In this document: positions 40,879 to 41,141 of the stretch, piece by piece
Position numbering within the stretch: position 1 is the stretch's first letter
Layout: each line of letters opens with the position of its first letter
Assembly: GCA_934096295.1 (NCBI GenBank)
Contig: CAKOLL010000009.1
Span: 1 to 41,141 of the forward strand
DNA from: an uncultured Bacilli bacterium
GTDB taxonomy: Bacteria > Bacillota_I > Bacilli_A > RF39 > UBA660
Reading direction: 5' to 3'
Length of the DNA: 41,141 nt
Notes under the pieces: model-generated
Databases searched by the model: none
Told to the model about the DNA's origin: nothing
The model's input: only the letters and a program-made list of their open reading frames with translations
Program-made: the position numbers and the translations under genes

Positions 40879-41078
40879 TTTTACATACTTTTGTTAATAA
40901 CTTTTTTGTTGCCAGCTGCCCCGCCTCACACAATCCGCGAACCACGGCAGACATTTTTCTACCATAGTCTACTGCTATCCTTCTTGCATCAGCATAATTT
41001 TTTACCCCGTTTGCCTAGCACCTTCGTCGCTAGACAAACAATATGTCCAAATTTATTTTATCCTCACTTAGCTACGGA
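40854..41078 (-). ncRNA. GC-rich structured RNA candidate, family unassigned
   Basis: The 322 bases after tex carry no convincing gene, but 40910-41040 is far richer in G and C than anything else intergenic here. On the minus strand it can fold: TGTCC/GGACA (41076-41080 with 41044-41048), an 11-base hairpin GTTTGTCTAGC/GCTAGGCAAAC (41029-41039 with 41009-41019, one G-T pair), GCAG-AGAC/GTCTGC (40967-40975 with 40947-40952, one bulge), a CCG...CGG hairpin near 40935-40947, and a terminator CATGG/CCATG with a T-run at 40854-40878. A TATAAA box (41084-41089) may give the 5' end. I looked for RNase P, tmRNA, SRP and 6S signatures and found none I could trust. Confidence 0.55.
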
Positions 41079-41090
41079 CAGTTTTTATAA

Positions 41091-41127
41091 ATTAAAAATT
41101 TGATATAACTCTCATGTTATACCAAAT
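41091..41127 (-). terminator. Terminator of a gene beyond the window
   Basis: Minus-strand 12-base stem (41116-41127 with 41098-41109, one G-T pair), six-base loop, then TTTTT. It would end a minus-strand gene lying past 41141 and isolates the RNA candidate as its own unit. Confidence 0.65.
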
Positions 41128-41141
41128 CCTCTTAAAAACTC

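Noticed and set aside
40854..41078. RNase P RNA, tmRNA, SRP RNA or T-box leader
   Set aside because: I could not find the GAGGAAAGTCC block, the tmRNA ends and tag frame, the SRP GGAAG/AGCAGC loop or the T-box AGGGTGGAACCGCG; a resemblance of TCTAGCGA to a short RNase P piece is too small to use.
40870..41103. Plus-strand 77-residue open frame across the GC-rich island
   Set aside because: No ribosome site, low-complexity leucine/phenylalanine/proline composition, and it is antisense to the hairpin and terminator structures.
1..41141. Mycoplasma genetic code (TGA as Trp)
   Set aside because: Trp is coded by TGG throughout and TGA ends several well-defined genes (stops at 12618, 27933, 36882).
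1..41141. Reverse transcriptase or template repeat of a diversity-generating retroelement
   Set aside because: No gene with reverse-transcriptase motifs and no near-copy of the variable blocks was found within this window.

Overview
The window is strongly AT-rich DNA from an uncultured-type low-GC Bacillota, most likely a gut-associated member of the Bacilli/Mollicutes neighbourhood (RF39-like). The evidence is GGAGG/GGTGAT ribosome sites, short intergenic gaps, TTGACA/TATAAT promoters, a LexA-type SOS box in front of uvrB, and paralogous GATYAYF surface proteins. TGA is used as a stop (genes ending at 12618, 27933, 36882), so this is not the Mycoplasma code. A lipoteichoic-acid-synthase-like protein, a GH25 lysozyme and an undecaprenyl-phosphate recycling cluster argue for a walled, Gram-positive-type envelope. 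No tRNA, rRNA, CRISPR array or recognisable insertion sequence is visible.

Layout. 1-4.3 kb: small membrane protein, methyltransferase, two convergent HD-domain paralogues and a Fe/Mn superoxide dismutase. 4.3-10.5 kb (minus strand): a MacB-like ABC exporter (ATPase plus 846-aa double FtsX permease), a terminator, then a response regulator/histidine kinase pair and a membrane protein. 10.6-13 kb: two small CotF-like proteins, an Rpn/PD-(D/E)XK protein, two unknown genes. 13-22.2 kb: LtaS-like enzyme, surface protein A with an XRE regulator, processive GT2, GH25 lysozyme, surface protein B with a divergent XRE regulator. 22.2-27 kb: short-chain dehydrogenase, CBS-type inorganic pyrophosphatase, uvrB. 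27-31 kb (minus strand): a probable operon of Rpn-like protein, DUF218, DUF368 lipid-carrier flippase, PAP2 phosphatase, DgkA-type kinase and CYTH-like protein. 31.3-36.6 kb: glycolipid glucosyltransferase, surface proteins C and D with a third, frame-disrupted XRE regulator, SufS. 36.6-41.1 kb: a strong orphan small-RNA candidate, then tex, a membrane protein and an AI-2E family transporter; the end of the window holds an unusually GC-rich structured-RNA candidate.

The most interesting theme is four paralogous envelope proteins (A-D) sharing a C-terminal domain that ends in a short hypervariable block followed by VRPVF/SRPVV. In A and B the variable block is dominated by pyrimidine-ending codons and is GC-richer than its surroundings, as expected if it is a target of adenine-directed mutagenesis (diversity-generating retroelement); no reverse transcriptase or template repeat lies in this window. 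Three of the four sit next to small XRE-type regulators with palindromic sites over their promoters. Two RNA-only candidates (36806-36899 plus strand; about 40854-41078 minus strand) are the other notable unexplained structures.
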